From Caryophanales bacterium (lineage in GTDB: Bacteria; Bacillota_I; Bacilli_A; RFN20; CAG-449): a DNA stretch of 58,654 bases. Below, one piece after another: positions 8,711 through 17,478 of this stretch. Within the stretch, counting starts at the first letter, position 1. Each line of letters begins with the position of its first letter. The notes under the pieces were generated by a model. The model worked only from the letters and a program-made list of their open reading frames with translations. It was not told the origin of the DNA and ran no database searches. The stretch lies in NCBI GenBank assembly GCA_029006735.1, contig JAQXGN010000005.1, positions 1 to 58,654 on the forward strand, in the 5' to 3' direction. The translations under genes were made by a program, and so were the position numbers.

Positions 8711-9383
8711 ATAGTTTTTTTAATATTCTTTTTTCTAATCGAGATATATATGATTGTGATATCCCTAATAACTCTGCCGTATCTTTCTGTGTTAATTCTT
8801 CATGTCCTTGAAGTCCATATCTTAATTCAATTATTTGTCTTTCGCGTGGTTTTAAATATTTCAATGCTTTATCTAAAGCATTAATATTTTCATCTAAATC
8901 AATATCTTCAAAAATCTTTTGTGAATTGTCTTCTAATACATCTTGTAACAATAATTCATTACCATCTCCATCAGCTTTTAAAGGTTCATCTAAACTTACT
9001 TCTAGTTTTATTTTTTGATTTTTTCTTAAATACATTAAGATTTCATTTTCAATGCATCTTGATGCATAAGTTGCAAGTTTAATATTTTTATCAAGTTTAT
9101 ATGTGTTTATCGCTTTAATAAGGCCGACTGTTCCAATAGAGATTAAGTCTTCTAAATTATTGATATTTGTATCATATCTTTTTGCAACATAAACTACTAA
9201 ACGTAAATTATGTTCAATCAGAATATTACGACATTCTAAATCTCTAGTTTCATTATATTTTAAAACAAGCTCATCCTCTTCTTCTTTAGATAAAGGAGCC
9301 TTAAGATTTTCGCTTCCAGCGATATATAATGTTGAATCTTTTATAAAAAGATTTGTAAATTTTTTTAATAAAGTATTAATCAT
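8691..9383 (-). CDS. sigE: RNA polymerase sigma-E factor, mother cell, made as a pro-protein
   Basis: Mother-cell sigma factor of 230 residues (239 in B. subtilis). A short pro-sequence (about 1-22) precedes the conserved [14 protein letters not shown], the region around the SpoIIGA cleavage site in Bacillus (YYIGGSEALPPPLS). Region 2 contains [35 protein letters not shown] and [19 protein letters not shown], nearly identical to SigE. Region 4 ends [27 protein letters not shown]. An AAGGGG Shine-Dalgarno precedes the ATG. The upstream gene is spoIIGA, the processing protease, separated by 49 nt, as in Bacillus. Confidence 0.95.
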   Translation of the reverse strand: MINTLLKKFTNLFIKDSTLYIAGSENLKAPLSKEEEDELVLKYNETRDLECRNILIEHNLRLVVYVAKRYDTNINNLEDLISIGTVGLIKAINTYKLDKNIKLATYASRCIENEILMYLRKNQKIKLEVSLDEPLKADGDGNELLLQDVLEDNSQKIFEDIDLDENINALDKALKYLKPRERQIIELRYGLQGHEELTQKDTAELLGISQSYISRLEKRILKKLYVAIKK

Positions 9384-9432
9384 ATTATTACCCCTTTTAG
9401 TAAATAATAACGATTATGCGTGTCGAAATTTC

Positions 9433-10170
9433 TTATTTTAAGTAGGCATTCAATAAAACATCACAATCATGAAATTGATTATTATTTACTAAAGCAAGAT
9501 AACATATCATACTCTCCTTACTATCTTCTAGTGTAACAAGAACTTTTTCTGCATCATAAAAACTAGTTCCATTTATCGAACTGATCTCTATTGTTTCTTT
9601 ATTGCTTATCTTCCAATTTTTTTGATTAATAAAAATTATTGGATAGCCTAAATGTTTAGAAGTATTTCCTGTATCAAAATAGCCACTATAAGAAACTTTT
9701 TTTCCATTAGTTTGAATATAACAATAAGTTTTATAATTATGTAATCGATAAACATAATCTACAAATATAGTTGAAACATATATTCCTATAAATAAAAATG
9801 GTTCGAATAATACTCCAAGAAGACCTCTTGGTGAAGTTATAACAGGAACCATATAGATAACTTTAATATATGAAGATATTCTAGAAAGAATAAAACATAA
9901 AAAACAATAACAAAACATGTATAAAAGAAAACATTTAAATAATTTCTTTTTGTTAGCGAAATAAAAAAATGCAATCAATAATAGAAAGAAAGAAAAAAAA
10001 GCGATAATCTTTGATAAATAGATGAAAAATAAAGTAAATGGACTAATTAAAATAAGTAATATTTTAAAGTGTATTTTAAACTTTATAAGAATTAATTTTT
10101 CCACGAAATAAAGACATAAAAAATGAATAAAACTCAAATTCAAAAAAGATAGATCCATGTAAACATCCAT
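9433..10170 (-). CDS. spoIIGA: SpoIIGA, membrane aspartic protease that processes pro-SigE
   Basis: The N-terminal half has about five membrane helices (roughly 5-140); the C-terminal cytoplasmic half carries the aspartic-protease motif YFDTGN (D166 with G168), equivalent to the DSGN of SpoIIGA. The enzyme cleaves the pro-sequence of SigE once the forespore signals. I chose the ATG at 10170 (MDVYMDLSFLNLSF, 245 residues): it resembles the family start MDVYLDxxFL, has GGTG upstream, and a longer start at 10212 would lie inside the ftsZ terminator. Sequence identity to Bacillus looks low, but the motif and position just upstream of sigE make the call strong. Confidence 0.88.
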   Translation of the reverse strand: MDVYMDLSFLNLSFIHFLCLYFVEKLILIKFKIHFKILLILISPFTLFFIYLSKIIAFFSFFLLLIAFFYFANKKKLFKCFLLYMFCYCFLCFILSRISSYIKVIYMVPVITSPRGLLGVLFEPFLFIGIYVSTIFVDYVYRLHNYKTYCYIQTNGKKVSYSGYFDTGNTSKHLGYPIIFINQKNWKISNKETIEISSINGTSFYDAEKVLVTLEDSKESMICYLALVNNNQFHDCDVLLNAYLK

Positions 10171-10193
10171 TTTATCACCAAGATAAATATATA

Positions 10194-10221
10194 AATAAAA
10201 AAATGCGAACAATGTCGCATT
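10194..10221 (-). terminator. Rho-independent terminator of ftsZ
   Basis: On the minus strand ATGCGA-CATTGT-TCGCAT (arms 10203-10208 and 10215-10220) is followed by a run of T. It separates ftsZ from the spoIIGA-sigE unit. Confidence 0.75.
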
Positions 10222-10232
10222 TTCATTTATTA

Positions 10233-11345
10233 TTAATCATTATCTTCATCATTAATATCTGAGAAGAAATCAGGAAGAATTGAATTAGTATCTGGAGTTA
10301 ATGAAGGTTCAACTTGTGGTTCTTGCTCTACTTGAGGAGTTGGTTGACGTAATGGACGAGAGACTATTGGAGTTGTATCTTGTGGTACATAATCCTCATC
10401 GAATTCTGTAGCAATAACACTAATCAACATTTCATCATTAAGTTCAGGGTTTTGTTGAATACCAAAGATGATATTAATATTTGCTCCTGCTGCTTCAGTG
10501 ATATAAGAAATAGCTTCTTGAGTTTCATCAAGAGTAACTCCTGACCCACCTGTAACATTAATAATTGCAGAGTGAGCGCCTTTAATGGATGCTTCAAGTA
10601 AAGGAGATGCAATTGCACTAGTTGCTGCATCAATCGCTTTATTTTGTCCTGTACCAGAACCAAATCCGATAAGTGCGAGACCTTTACCTTGTAAAGTGGC
10701 TTTTACATCAGCAAAATCAAGATTAATTAACCCTGGTAATAAAATTAGATCAGTAATAGTCTTGACTGATTGAGATAATACTTTATCTGATTCTGCGAAT
10801 GCTTGAGCAATCGATTTATTTCCATTCATCATCATTAATTTATCATTGGAAACGACAATTATAGAGTCAACTTCATTCTTTAATGCATTTAATCCTTCAA
10901 CTGCTTTTGCTTTTCTTGAATTTCCTTCAAAGGAGAATGGTCTAGTAACAATAGCAATAGTTAAAGCACCTGCTTCTTTAGCGATACGAGCTACAACAGG
11001 AGCTGCACCCGTTCCAGTTCCTCCACCCATACCAGCAGCGATAAATACCATATTTGCACCTTGAACAATTTCTCGAATATCATCAATAGAAGATTCTGCA
11101 GCTGCTCTACCAATTTCTGGATTACCACCAGCACCTAATCCTTTTGTTGTATCTTTACCAATAACAGCCTTATGTTCAGCTTGAGAAGTAGCTAAAGCTT
11201 GAGCATCAGTATTAATAACCCAAAAAGTAATATTAGTAATATTATCTTCAATCATTTGGTTGACAGCGTTATTTCCTGCCCCACCAACACCAACAACGAC
11301 AATTTTTGCATAGCTTTCAAAAGCATCAAAATTAAATTCTTCCAT
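10233..11345 (-). CDS. ftsZ: Cell division protein FtsZ
   Basis: Tubulin-like GTPase (370 residues) that forms the division ring. The N-terminal GTPase domain has GVGGAGNNAVNQM (about 19-31) and the tubulin signature GGGTGTG at 107-113; the catalytic T7 loop is NLDFADV at 208-214. A Pro/Glu/Gln-rich linker (about 325-355) precedes the C-terminal tail peptide ILPDFFSDIN, the site that normally binds FtsA and SepF. The tail departs from the usual DIPxFLR and has no following basic residues. The ATG follows a GGAGG that overlaps the ftsA stop region, so the two are co-translated. Confidence 0.97.
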   Translation of the reverse strand: MEEFNFDAFESYAKIVVVGVGGAGNNAVNQMIEDNITNITFWVINTDAQALATSQAEHKAVIGKDTTKGLGAGGNPEIGRAAAESSIDDIREIVQGANMVFIAAGMGGGTGTGAAPVVARIAKEAGALTIAIVTRPFSFEGNSRKAKAVEGLNALKNEVDSIIVVSNDKLMMMNGNKSIAQAFAESDKVLSQSVKTITDLILLPGLINLDFADVKATLQGKGLALIGFGSGTGQNKAIDAATSAIASPLLEASIKGAHSAIINVTGGSGVTLDETQEAISYITEAAGANINIIFGIQQNPELNDEMLISVIATEFDEDYVPQDTTPIVSRPLRQPTPQVEQEPQVEPSLTPDTNSILPDFFSDINDEDND

Positions 11346-11358
11346 TTATTTTCCTCCT

Positions 11359-12588
11359 CTATAAGTCTTCATTTACATCATATTCATGAACTAAACGCAT
11401 TCTTTTTGAACTCTCTTTATTATTTGTAGTTCTAGTAATTACTGTATTACTAAAATCATCTTGAATATCTCCTTGGATATATTTATCCGCATATTTAATT
11501 AATCCTAAACAGTTTTGATAACATTTATCACGTGCTCCAAAACTATAAGGTCTAACATCAATAATTGATACTTGGAATTCTTTCTCTAATATCTCTTTTA
11601 AACCTCTTAATTTACTTCCACCACCTGTTAATACAATTGGTAAATAACGGCTATCATTAGAAGACCATTGAGAAATTTGTTTTTTGATTGATTGAATAAC
11701 TGGAGTAATTGCTTCTCTAATCGCAAGAGAAATATCCTTAATAGTATAATTTTCATAAACATTAACTTTAAATGATGGTTCTTTATCTATACCATATTTT
11801 TCTTTTAACATTTTTGCATCTTTCATTGGGATATTCAGTTTTTTAGAAATATAAGAAGTGATTACATCTCCACCAAATTTGAAACAACCATTTTGCACAA
11901 TAGTTGATTTATTAGCAATTTGAGTGATTGTAGTAATCTCACTCCCCATATTTAGTAAAAAGTAATTGGAAACATTATCTTTAATTTGGTCACAATCTTG
12001 TAAATATAAAGCACTAGCAAATGGTGCAACAACAGTTTGTCTAACTTTTAGTCCACAAGATTCAACTACTTTTACATATCCATCAACAATTTTTCTATCT
12101 AAAGCATAAATGCAAGCATTTACTGTTAATGAAGAAGAAGTTCTTCCTATTGGAGCTTCAGTTAGAACATTACCATTTTCAATCACATAATTAATTGGAA
12201 TAACATCAATAATTTTATATTTATCATCAATCTTAACTTTTTTTATTTGACTTAAACAATTGTTAATATCAATTTGAACAATACGATTATCTAATCCAAT
12301 CGTATTTGTACTTGCCCTTTCTTTTGGGAAAACTAAACCCATTGGAGGTAAAGCTAAAACAACATCACGAATTCTAATTCCTAAATTATCGCTTGCAGTA
12401 TTAATCACACTTTTTATTGCTGCAGTTAATGTATCAGATTCTACTACCTGCCCTGCATCTAATGCATTCGCGGAAGTTTCTAAAGCATGTAAAACATAAA
12501 CAAGACCATCTTGCGTATATCCACAAACTAATCTTACTGCTTTTGAAGCAATCTCTAATGCTACAAATCTTCTTAATTCCTCTGCCAT
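11359..12588 (-). CDS. ftsA: Cell division protein FtsA, without C-terminal helix
   Basis: Actin-like protein (409 residues) that usually ties FtsZ to the membrane. Visible are the actin phosphate-1 region (FVALEIASKAVRLVCGY), the FtsA-specific 1C/SHS2 domain (about 80-165), and the phosphate-2 and adenosine motifs (NYFLLNMGSEITTITQI; PIVLTGGGSKLRGLKEILE). The tail ends NNKESSKRMRLVHEYDVNEDL. That is acidic and polar; I cannot find the amphipathic membrane-targeting helix that normally closes FtsA. The stop codon TAG is directly followed by the ftsZ Shine-Dalgarno, so the tail is not truncated by the window or an obvious frameshift. Confidence 0.93.
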   Translation of the reverse strand: MAEELRRFVALEIASKAVRLVCGYTQDGLVYVLHALETSANALDAGQVVESDTLTAAIKSVINTASDNLGIRIRDVVLALPPMGLVFPKERASTNTIGLDNRIVQIDINNCLSQIKKVKIDDKYKIIDVIPINYVIENGNVLTEAPIGRTSSSLTVNACIYALDRKIVDGYVKVVESCGLKVRQTVVAPFASALYLQDCDQIKDNVSNYFLLNMGSEITTITQIANKSTIVQNGCFKFGGDVITSYISKKLNIPMKDAKMLKEKYGIDKEPSFKVNVYENYTIKDISLAIREAITPVIQSIKKQISQWSSNDSRYLPIVLTGGGSKLRGLKEILEKEFQVSIIDVRPYSFGARDKCYQNCLGLIKYADKYIQGDIQDDFSNTVITRTTNNKESSKRMRLVHEYDVNEDL

Positions 12589-12612
12589 AATTACCTCCTT
12601 TAATTATTACAT

Positions 12613-13515
12613 CTATTCTTCACTGTCTAAATTATAAATTTTCCCTTGATAAGATAACGTTCCATCATCATTTTTTCTACAAATTAATTTTTCTCCATAT
12701 ATAGTGCATTCTTCATTATTAAGAGTTTCACTATAAGGCACAAATTGATCTTTTAAATCTTTATTACTAATCATATCCTTATAAGAATCTACTTTATCAC
12801 TAGTTAAAGCAAAAGCTAAATTCTCTGCATCAATTAAAATAACGTTATTAAATACTGATAATTTTAAATAAGTATTATCTTTGATAAGATAATAGAAATT
12901 ATACAAATAATTAGTTGGATCATAATCAACATAAGATATAAGCTGACGATCATATTCTGATAATCTTAATAAAGTAGATGAAAGAATACTATATTCACTC
13001 TTTGGAATAATGCTACTTTCTGGATCAGATAAAATTTCAGTACATTTTTGTGAATTAACTTTAGCAAATTCACCAATCAATTCATTTTCATTAGTAAAGA
13101 TATTTGCATCTAATGCTTTCTTATTTGATAAATAAATTGCATTATTATAGACAAAAACTGGAGCGATTTCTTTTAAAGAAATAAATAATCCAAAAGGATT
13201 AATCTTAACATTGACAGAATCTTCTTCAATAAAATAAGTTTTTTCTAAATTCTTTTTAATCTCTTTTGAGGAAATAAAATATAAAGAATCATATTTTTTT
13301 AATCCAGAAAGTTCACGAATATTATTCTCCGTATAATAAACTAAACCAGAAACATGAATATTACTTACATGAGATAAAGGTAGAGCAAAATAAATAATTA
13401 CTAGGATAAAAACTAGACAAATAGAAACAATTTTAGCAATAAAAATATTCTTTTTCTTTTGTTGATTTTTCTTAATAATATTTGCAAATTCACTTTTTTC
13501 TTTAATTTGCTCCAT
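12613..13515 (-). CDS. divIB: Cell division protein DivIB/FtsQ
   Basis: Bitopic divisome protein (300 residues), part of the DivIB-DivIC-FtsL complex. A basic cytoplasmic tail (1-24) is followed by one membrane helix (about 24-46), a POTRA domain starting VSNIHVSGLVYYTENNIRELSGL, a beta domain and a short C-terminal tail. Sequence conservation is weak outside the POTRA, as is usual in this family. It sits directly between murB and ftsA, the normal place for ftsQ/divIB, and its GGAATT-spaced start is 11 nt after the murB stop. No ftsL or divIC gene is next to it. Confidence 0.87.
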   Translation of the reverse strand: MEQIKEKSEFANIIKKNQQKKKNIFIAKIVSICLVFILVIIYFALPLSHVSNIHVSGLVYYTENNIRELSGLKKYDSLYFISSKEIKKNLEKTYFIEEDSVNVKINPFGLFISLKEIAPVFVYNNAIYLSNKKALDANIFTNENELIGEFAKVNSQKCTEILSDPESSIIPKSEYSILSSTLLRLSEYDRQLISYVDYDPTNYLYNFYYLIKDNTYLKLSVFNNVILIDAENLAFALTSDKVDSYKDMISNKDLKDQFVPYSETLNNEECTIYGEKLICRKNDDGTLSYQGKIYNLDSEE

Positions 13516-13526
13516 AGAATTCCTCT

Positions 13527-14366
13527 CTAGGATATTATCTCAATTTCTAAATCGATATAATAACTTAAATTATTATATAATATCATTTTTACTTCTTCAA
13601 TTAGTAAACGTATATTTTCTAGTTCATTTGGATGAAATTCAATAAAATTTGCATGTTTTTCACTTATTTTAATATTACCAATACGAAATCCCTTTAGACC
13701 TAAATGGTCTAATATGTAAGGAACACAGACTTTTTCATTATAGGAAAATAATGAACCTAAGGTTAATTTATCTAGTGGTTGAGTAGATTTCTTTATATTA
13801 AAATATCGAGCATGAGATTCTTTTAATTTATTTTTACTTATCATATGGTAGTTAAAAACAGCACATATTATTAAATTCGAAGATTCTAACGAAGATTTAT
13901 GATAAGAAAAATCAATCATTTTCTTATCGATTTTTTTTATATTTCCATATTGATCCATCAAAATAATAAATTCTAAAAATGATGATATTTCTTGATTAAA
14001 ACAACTTGCATTATTTATTATTGCCCCACCAAGAAATCCCGGGATCAATCCAATTGCATCAAAACCGGAAAATTCATATTTGAGACTATTTTGATAGATT
14101 CTATTTAGTGATAAACTAGATCCCATCAATAACTTATTAGGCAAAACAATAAACTGACGATTGATATATCGGATCAAATAAATATCTTTTTTTTCAAACA
14201 AAAATAGTATATTTGATGTATTACCAATATATTTATAATTTTTTACGTATGGTATTATTTTACTTAATAAATCGATATCATCACACTCAATATATCCTTT
14301 TACTTTTCCCCCATTTTTTATAAAAGATATTTTGCTTGCATCAAAATTATACTTAATTTTTAACAT
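13527..14366 (-). CDS. murB: UDP-N-acetylenolpyruvoylglucosamine reductase
   Basis: FAD enzyme that reduces UDP-GlcNAc-enolpyruvate to UDP-MurNAc. This is a short, divergent member (279 residues, against about 300). FAD-binding marks are YIGNTSNILFL and GLIPGFLGGAIINNASCF; the proton-donor serine is in TLGSLFSYN, and ISEKHANFIEF and the C-terminal Glu (IDLEIE) match the family. The YRxS motif, whose Arg is catalytic in characterised MurB, reads YHKS here. It overlaps the end of murG by 14 nt. The order murG-murB-divIB is that of the Bacillus division cluster. Confidence 0.87.
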   Translation of the reverse strand: MLKIKYNFDASKISFIKNGGKVKGYIECDDIDLLSKIIPYVKNYKYIGNTSNILFLFEKKDIYLIRYINRQFIVLPNKLLMGSSLSLNRIYQNSLKYEFSGFDAIGLIPGFLGGAIINNASCFNQEISSFLEFIILMDQYGNIKKIDKKMIDFSYHKSSLESSNLIICAVFNYHMISKNKLKESHARYFNIKKSTQPLDKLTLGSLFSYNEKVCVPYILDHLGLKGFRIGNIKISEKHANFIEFHPNELENIRLLIEEVKMILYNNLSYYIDLEIEIIS

Positions 14367-15354
14367 ATTTGAGTATTTCTTTTTCCATTAGTTCATTACT
14401 ATTTCTTAATCTATACATACTTAATCTTAAATATCGATTATAAACATAAGAAAAATCTGAAGAATATAATTCAATAAATCTATTTATATTTTCTAATGAA
14501 AAATCTTTTTCTAAAAGAACATCAATCATTCCCTTCTTTTTTAAATACAACGCATTTTTATATTGATGGTTATGTTTTACATAAGGTGAAGGAATGATTA
14601 CTGCATATGTTCTAGAAGCAATAATTTCACTTAAAGTTGATGCTCCTGCACGAGAAAAGATAAGATCATAATTATCATAGTTTTTACTTAAATCGATGTT
14701 AGAGAGTAAGGTAATTCGCTTATTTAGTATTTTTTTAGTATATATTTGGTAGTATTTTTTGCTAATTACAATCGTATAATCATGCATATTATCATTTATA
14801 GAATTGACGTATTTACAAACTATATCTAATAAAGTTGTTGAAGATAATGAGCCAAATACAAATAGAACTCTTAATTTTTTCTTAAAAGAAAATTCTTTTT
14901 TTTTACACTTTTCTTGACGTGGATTACCTACATACATTCCTTTATATATTTTAATATCAAAAGCAGTAAAAACTCTTTTTGAAAAAATACTCCCTATCTT
15001 ATTCGCATCTCCTAATACGACATTTTGTTCATGAATAAATAAAGGCCGATTAATAAATATATTCGCAATAGTTACTAAAAAAGTGATAAACCCACCAAAA
15101 CAAATGATTGCATCAAATTCTTTAATTATCTTTTTTAGATATAATAATTCTTGTAAATTCGGATGTGTTAGATACTTTTTAAAACTATTTTCTATACCTA
15201 AATATATTCCCTCTTGAAGATAAATATCTTCTTCAAATTGATTTTTAATTCCTAAGTATTTTACTTTATGATGATTCTTTTTTAAATAATCACCAAAGGA
15301 AATGCAAGGATAAACATGACCTCCACTACTTGATGCGACAAGTAAGATCTTCAT
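14353..15354 (-). CDS. murG: Lipid II synthase MurG
   Basis: Membrane-associated GT28 glycosyltransferase (333 residues) that adds GlcNAc to lipid I. Motifs seen: SSGGHVYPCISF (acceptor-side G loop), CFGGFITF (second G loop), HEQNVVLGDANKI and the donor-binding SRAGASTLSEI with downstream PSPYVKHNHQYKNA, where the Gln is the expected donor-binding residue. It starts within the last 29 nt of ftsW and its end overlaps murB, so the three are tightly coupled. Low overall conservation reflects the strong AT bias (many Lys, Ile and Tyr). Confidence 0.93.
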   Translation of the reverse strand: MKILLVASSSGGHVYPCISFGDYLKKNHHKVKYLGIKNQFEEDIYLQEGIYLGIENSFKKYLTHPNLQELLYLKKIIKEFDAIICFGGFITFLVTIANIFINRPLFIHEQNVVLGDANKIGSIFSKRVFTAFDIKIYKGMYVGNPRQEKCKKKEFSFKKKLRVLFVFGSLSSTTLLDIVCKYVNSINDNMHDYTIVISKKYYQIYTKKILNKRITLLSNIDLSKNYDNYDLIFSRAGASTLSEIIASRTYAVIIPSPYVKHNHQYKNALYLKKKGMIDVLLEKDFSLENINRFIELYSSDFSYVYNRYLRLSMYRLRNSNELMEKEILKYVKN

Positions 15355-16447
15355 TAGTTTCTTCTCCTCTCTTCGAAAGTATTAAACCAATAGAAAATAA
15401 ACTTAATATCAACGAACTTCCTCCATAAGATATTAAAGGTAAAGTTATTCCAGTTACTGGTAATAAGCCAATAACAACGCCCAAATTAATGAATACTTGT
15501 ACAAATAATAATCCTAAAAAACCAATATTAACATAGGCTTTAAAGATATTTTTTTGATGAATTGTTTTTTGATATATTAAATAAAATAATAGAAAATATA
15601 AACTAATTAGAATCGCTCCACCTAGTAAGCCAAATTCTTCAATGTAGATAGCAAAAATAAAATCAGTTTGAGGTTCAGGTAAATAAAAATATCGTTGGAT
15701 AGAAGTATTAAATCCTTGACCAATGATTCCCCCTGGACCTATTGCAAATAGTGATTGAATGATTTGAAATCCACTTCCTAATGGATCTTTAAAAGGATCA
15801 ATAAAAGCAAATATCCGATTCATTCGATAAGATGCTGATAGAATTAAAATAACAACGCCAAAAAGAAGAACAATCAAAGTAATAATAAATATTTTAAAAG
15901 GTAATTTAGAAACAAATAATTGAATAATAACACTAGATACTATAACTAAACAACTTCCTAAATCAGGCTGTAACATGATTAAAAATATACCAATTCCTAA
16001 TAATAGTAAAGGTAAGTAAATTACTTTAATCTTATTCGACTTGTAATAAGTGATTTGGAGATATTTTGCATTAATTAAAATAATCCCTATTTTAAATAAC
16101 TCACTCGGTTGAAAAGATAATGATTTATAGCCTAACCAAGAGGTAGAACCATTTTTGGTTAATCCAATTCCTGGAACAATCGTTAAAATAAGTAATAAAT
16201 AAGATAAAAGTAAAATATAAATACTATATTTATATAAGAATTTAAAAGAAATACTATAACCTAAATAAAAGAAGATAATACCAACAAAAAAGAAAATTAA
16301 TTGCCGTGAAAAAAAATATAATTCATTATTATATAAATATCTTGCCCAAATTAAAGATGATTCTTTAACTAAAAATAATCCGATAATACAAATACAAAAA
16401 GTTACTAAAGTAATTAAATAATCTGATTTATCAAATAATCTTTTCAT
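15326..16447 (-). CDS. ftsW: SEDS peptidoglycan polymerase FtsW
   Basis: Ten-helix SEDS protein of 373 residues that polymerises septal glycan together with a class B penicillin-binding protein. Family marks are the large loop with FQPSELFKI, LQPDLGSCLV, FIDPFKDPLGSGFQIIQSLFAIGPGGIIGQGF and PEPQTDFIFAIYIEEFGLLG, the last including the essential acidic region. FtsW is preferred over RodA because of its place next to murG and the end of the protein (PVTGITLPLISYGGSSLILSL). No clear Shine-Dalgarno precedes the ATG. The partner transpeptidase is not in the window. Confidence 0.92.
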   Translation of the reverse strand: MKRLFDKSDYLITLVTFCICIIGLFLVKESSLIWARYLYNNELYFFSRQLIFFFVGIIFFYLGYSISFKFLYKYSIYILLLSYLLLILTIVPGIGLTKNGSTSWLGYKSLSFQPSELFKIGIILINAKYLQITYYKSNKIKVIYLPLLLLGIGIFLIMLQPDLGSCLVIVSSVIIQLFVSKLPFKIFIITLIVLLFGVVILILSASYRMNRIFAFIDPFKDPLGSGFQIIQSLFAIGPGGIIGQGFNTSIQRYFYLPEPQTDFIFAIYIEEFGLLGGAILISLYFLLFYLIYQKTIHQKNIFKAYVNIGFLGLLFVQVFINLGVVIGLLPVTGITLPLISYGGSSLILSLFSIGLILSKRGEETNEDLTCRIK

Positions 16448-16470
16448 AATTAAAGATATGTAAAAAGATT

Positions 16471-16500
16471 AAAAAAAAGTATTTGCAAATTGCAAATACT
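16471..16500 (-). terminator. Rho-independent terminator of the mscS gene
   Basis: An 11-bp perfect inverted repeat AGTATTTGCAA...TTGCAAATACT (16478-16500) is followed on the minus strand by eight T. It splits the cell-wall cluster into mraY-murD-mscS and ftsW-to-ftsZ transcripts. Confidence 0.8.
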
Positions 16501-16508
16501 CAGTTAAA

Positions 16509-17438
16509 TTATTTTTCTTCGTTAATATTGTTTTCTTTATTATTATAAGAGATATTAACATCAAGTTGATTATATGGAATTGTACATCCACTTGCTTCTA
16601 AATCTTTTCTAATAGAATCCATCAAATCAAAATATATAGTCCAATAATCATCACTTTTAGACCATACTCTAACTGTAATATCAACGCTAGAATTAGAATA
16701 ATTAGATACACGGACAAATGGCTCTGGATTTGTAAAAATCATATTATTTTTACTGATTGTCTTTTTAATTGTTTCAATCGCAAGTTTAGAATCATCTTTA
16801 TATGAGATTGGGAATACTAAATCAATTCTTCGAATATCTTTCTTAGAGAAATTAGTAATATTTCCACTAGTTAAATTACCATTTGGTATTAATATTACTT
16901 TATTATCTGGGGTTTTTAAATGAGTATAGAATAGATTGATATCTTCAACAGTTCCTGCTTCCCCTTGGCATGAAATAAAATCCCCTAATTTAAATGGTCT
17001 AATTAAAACAATCATAAACCATCCAGCGACATTAGATAATGATCCTTGTAGTGCTAAACCCAAAGCAACTGCACAGCTTGCGATAATACTAGAAACGCCT
17101 GCCATATCAATACCAATATATCCTAAAAATAAAATTAACACGACTAATTTTAATGCTTTTCTTATCACATTATATACAGCGTTACATATAATTTCATCTT
17201 TATGATGACGTCTTAAATTTGATCTAATTCCTTTTGCAATTCCATTAATAATTAAAAATAAAACAATTAATACAATAAGTGCGATTAAAAATCTTAAGCC
17301 ATCTGTTTTACACCAATTTACGATGTTATGGAAAATTTCTTCCCAATTCCATTTTGATAAGGAAGAGCCACCTTCTTCAAGAGTCGAACTTACTTCACTA
17401 ATTATTTCACTAGTTGTTTCTTCAAAAAACATAATCAT
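16509..17438 (-). CDS. Small-conductance mechanosensitive channel, MscS family
   Basis: A 309-residue MscS-type channel that releases solutes under hypo-osmotic shock. Helices lie at about 50-68 and 92-110; the pore helix TM3 is GVSSIIASCAVALGLALQGSLSNVAGWF (about 113-140), with the typical Ala/Gly packing pattern and the QGSLSN hinge. The beta domain starts FKLGDFISCQGEAGTVEDINLFYTHLKT with IPNGNLTSGNITNFS. An extended N-terminal segment rich in Glu and Ser (1-45) precedes TM1. Its place between ftsW and murD is not usual for the division cluster and it has its own terminator. Confidence 0.9.
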   Translation of the reverse strand: MIMFFEETTSEIISEVSSTLEEGGSSLSKWNWEEIFHNIVNWCKTDGLRFLIALIVLIVLFLIINGIAKGIRSNLRRHHKDEIICNAVYNVIRKALKLVVLILFLGYIGIDMAGVSSIIASCAVALGLALQGSLSNVAGWFMIVLIRPFKLGDFISCQGEAGTVEDINLFYTHLKTPDNKVILIPNGNLTSGNITNFSKKDIRRIDLVFPISYKDDSKLAIETIKKTISKNNMIFTNPEPFVRVSNYSNSSVDITVRVWSKSDDYWTIYFDLMDSIRKDLEASGCTIPYNQLDVNISYNNKENNINEEK

Positions 17439-17478
17439 TCACTTCCTTCATTAATATATTATACCATTTAAACTATTA

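Noticed and set aside
10424-11064. Several open frames overlapping ftsZ on both strands
   Set aside because: All lie inside the conserved ftsZ gene, have repetitive Leu/Gln or Ala/Pro composition and no start signals.
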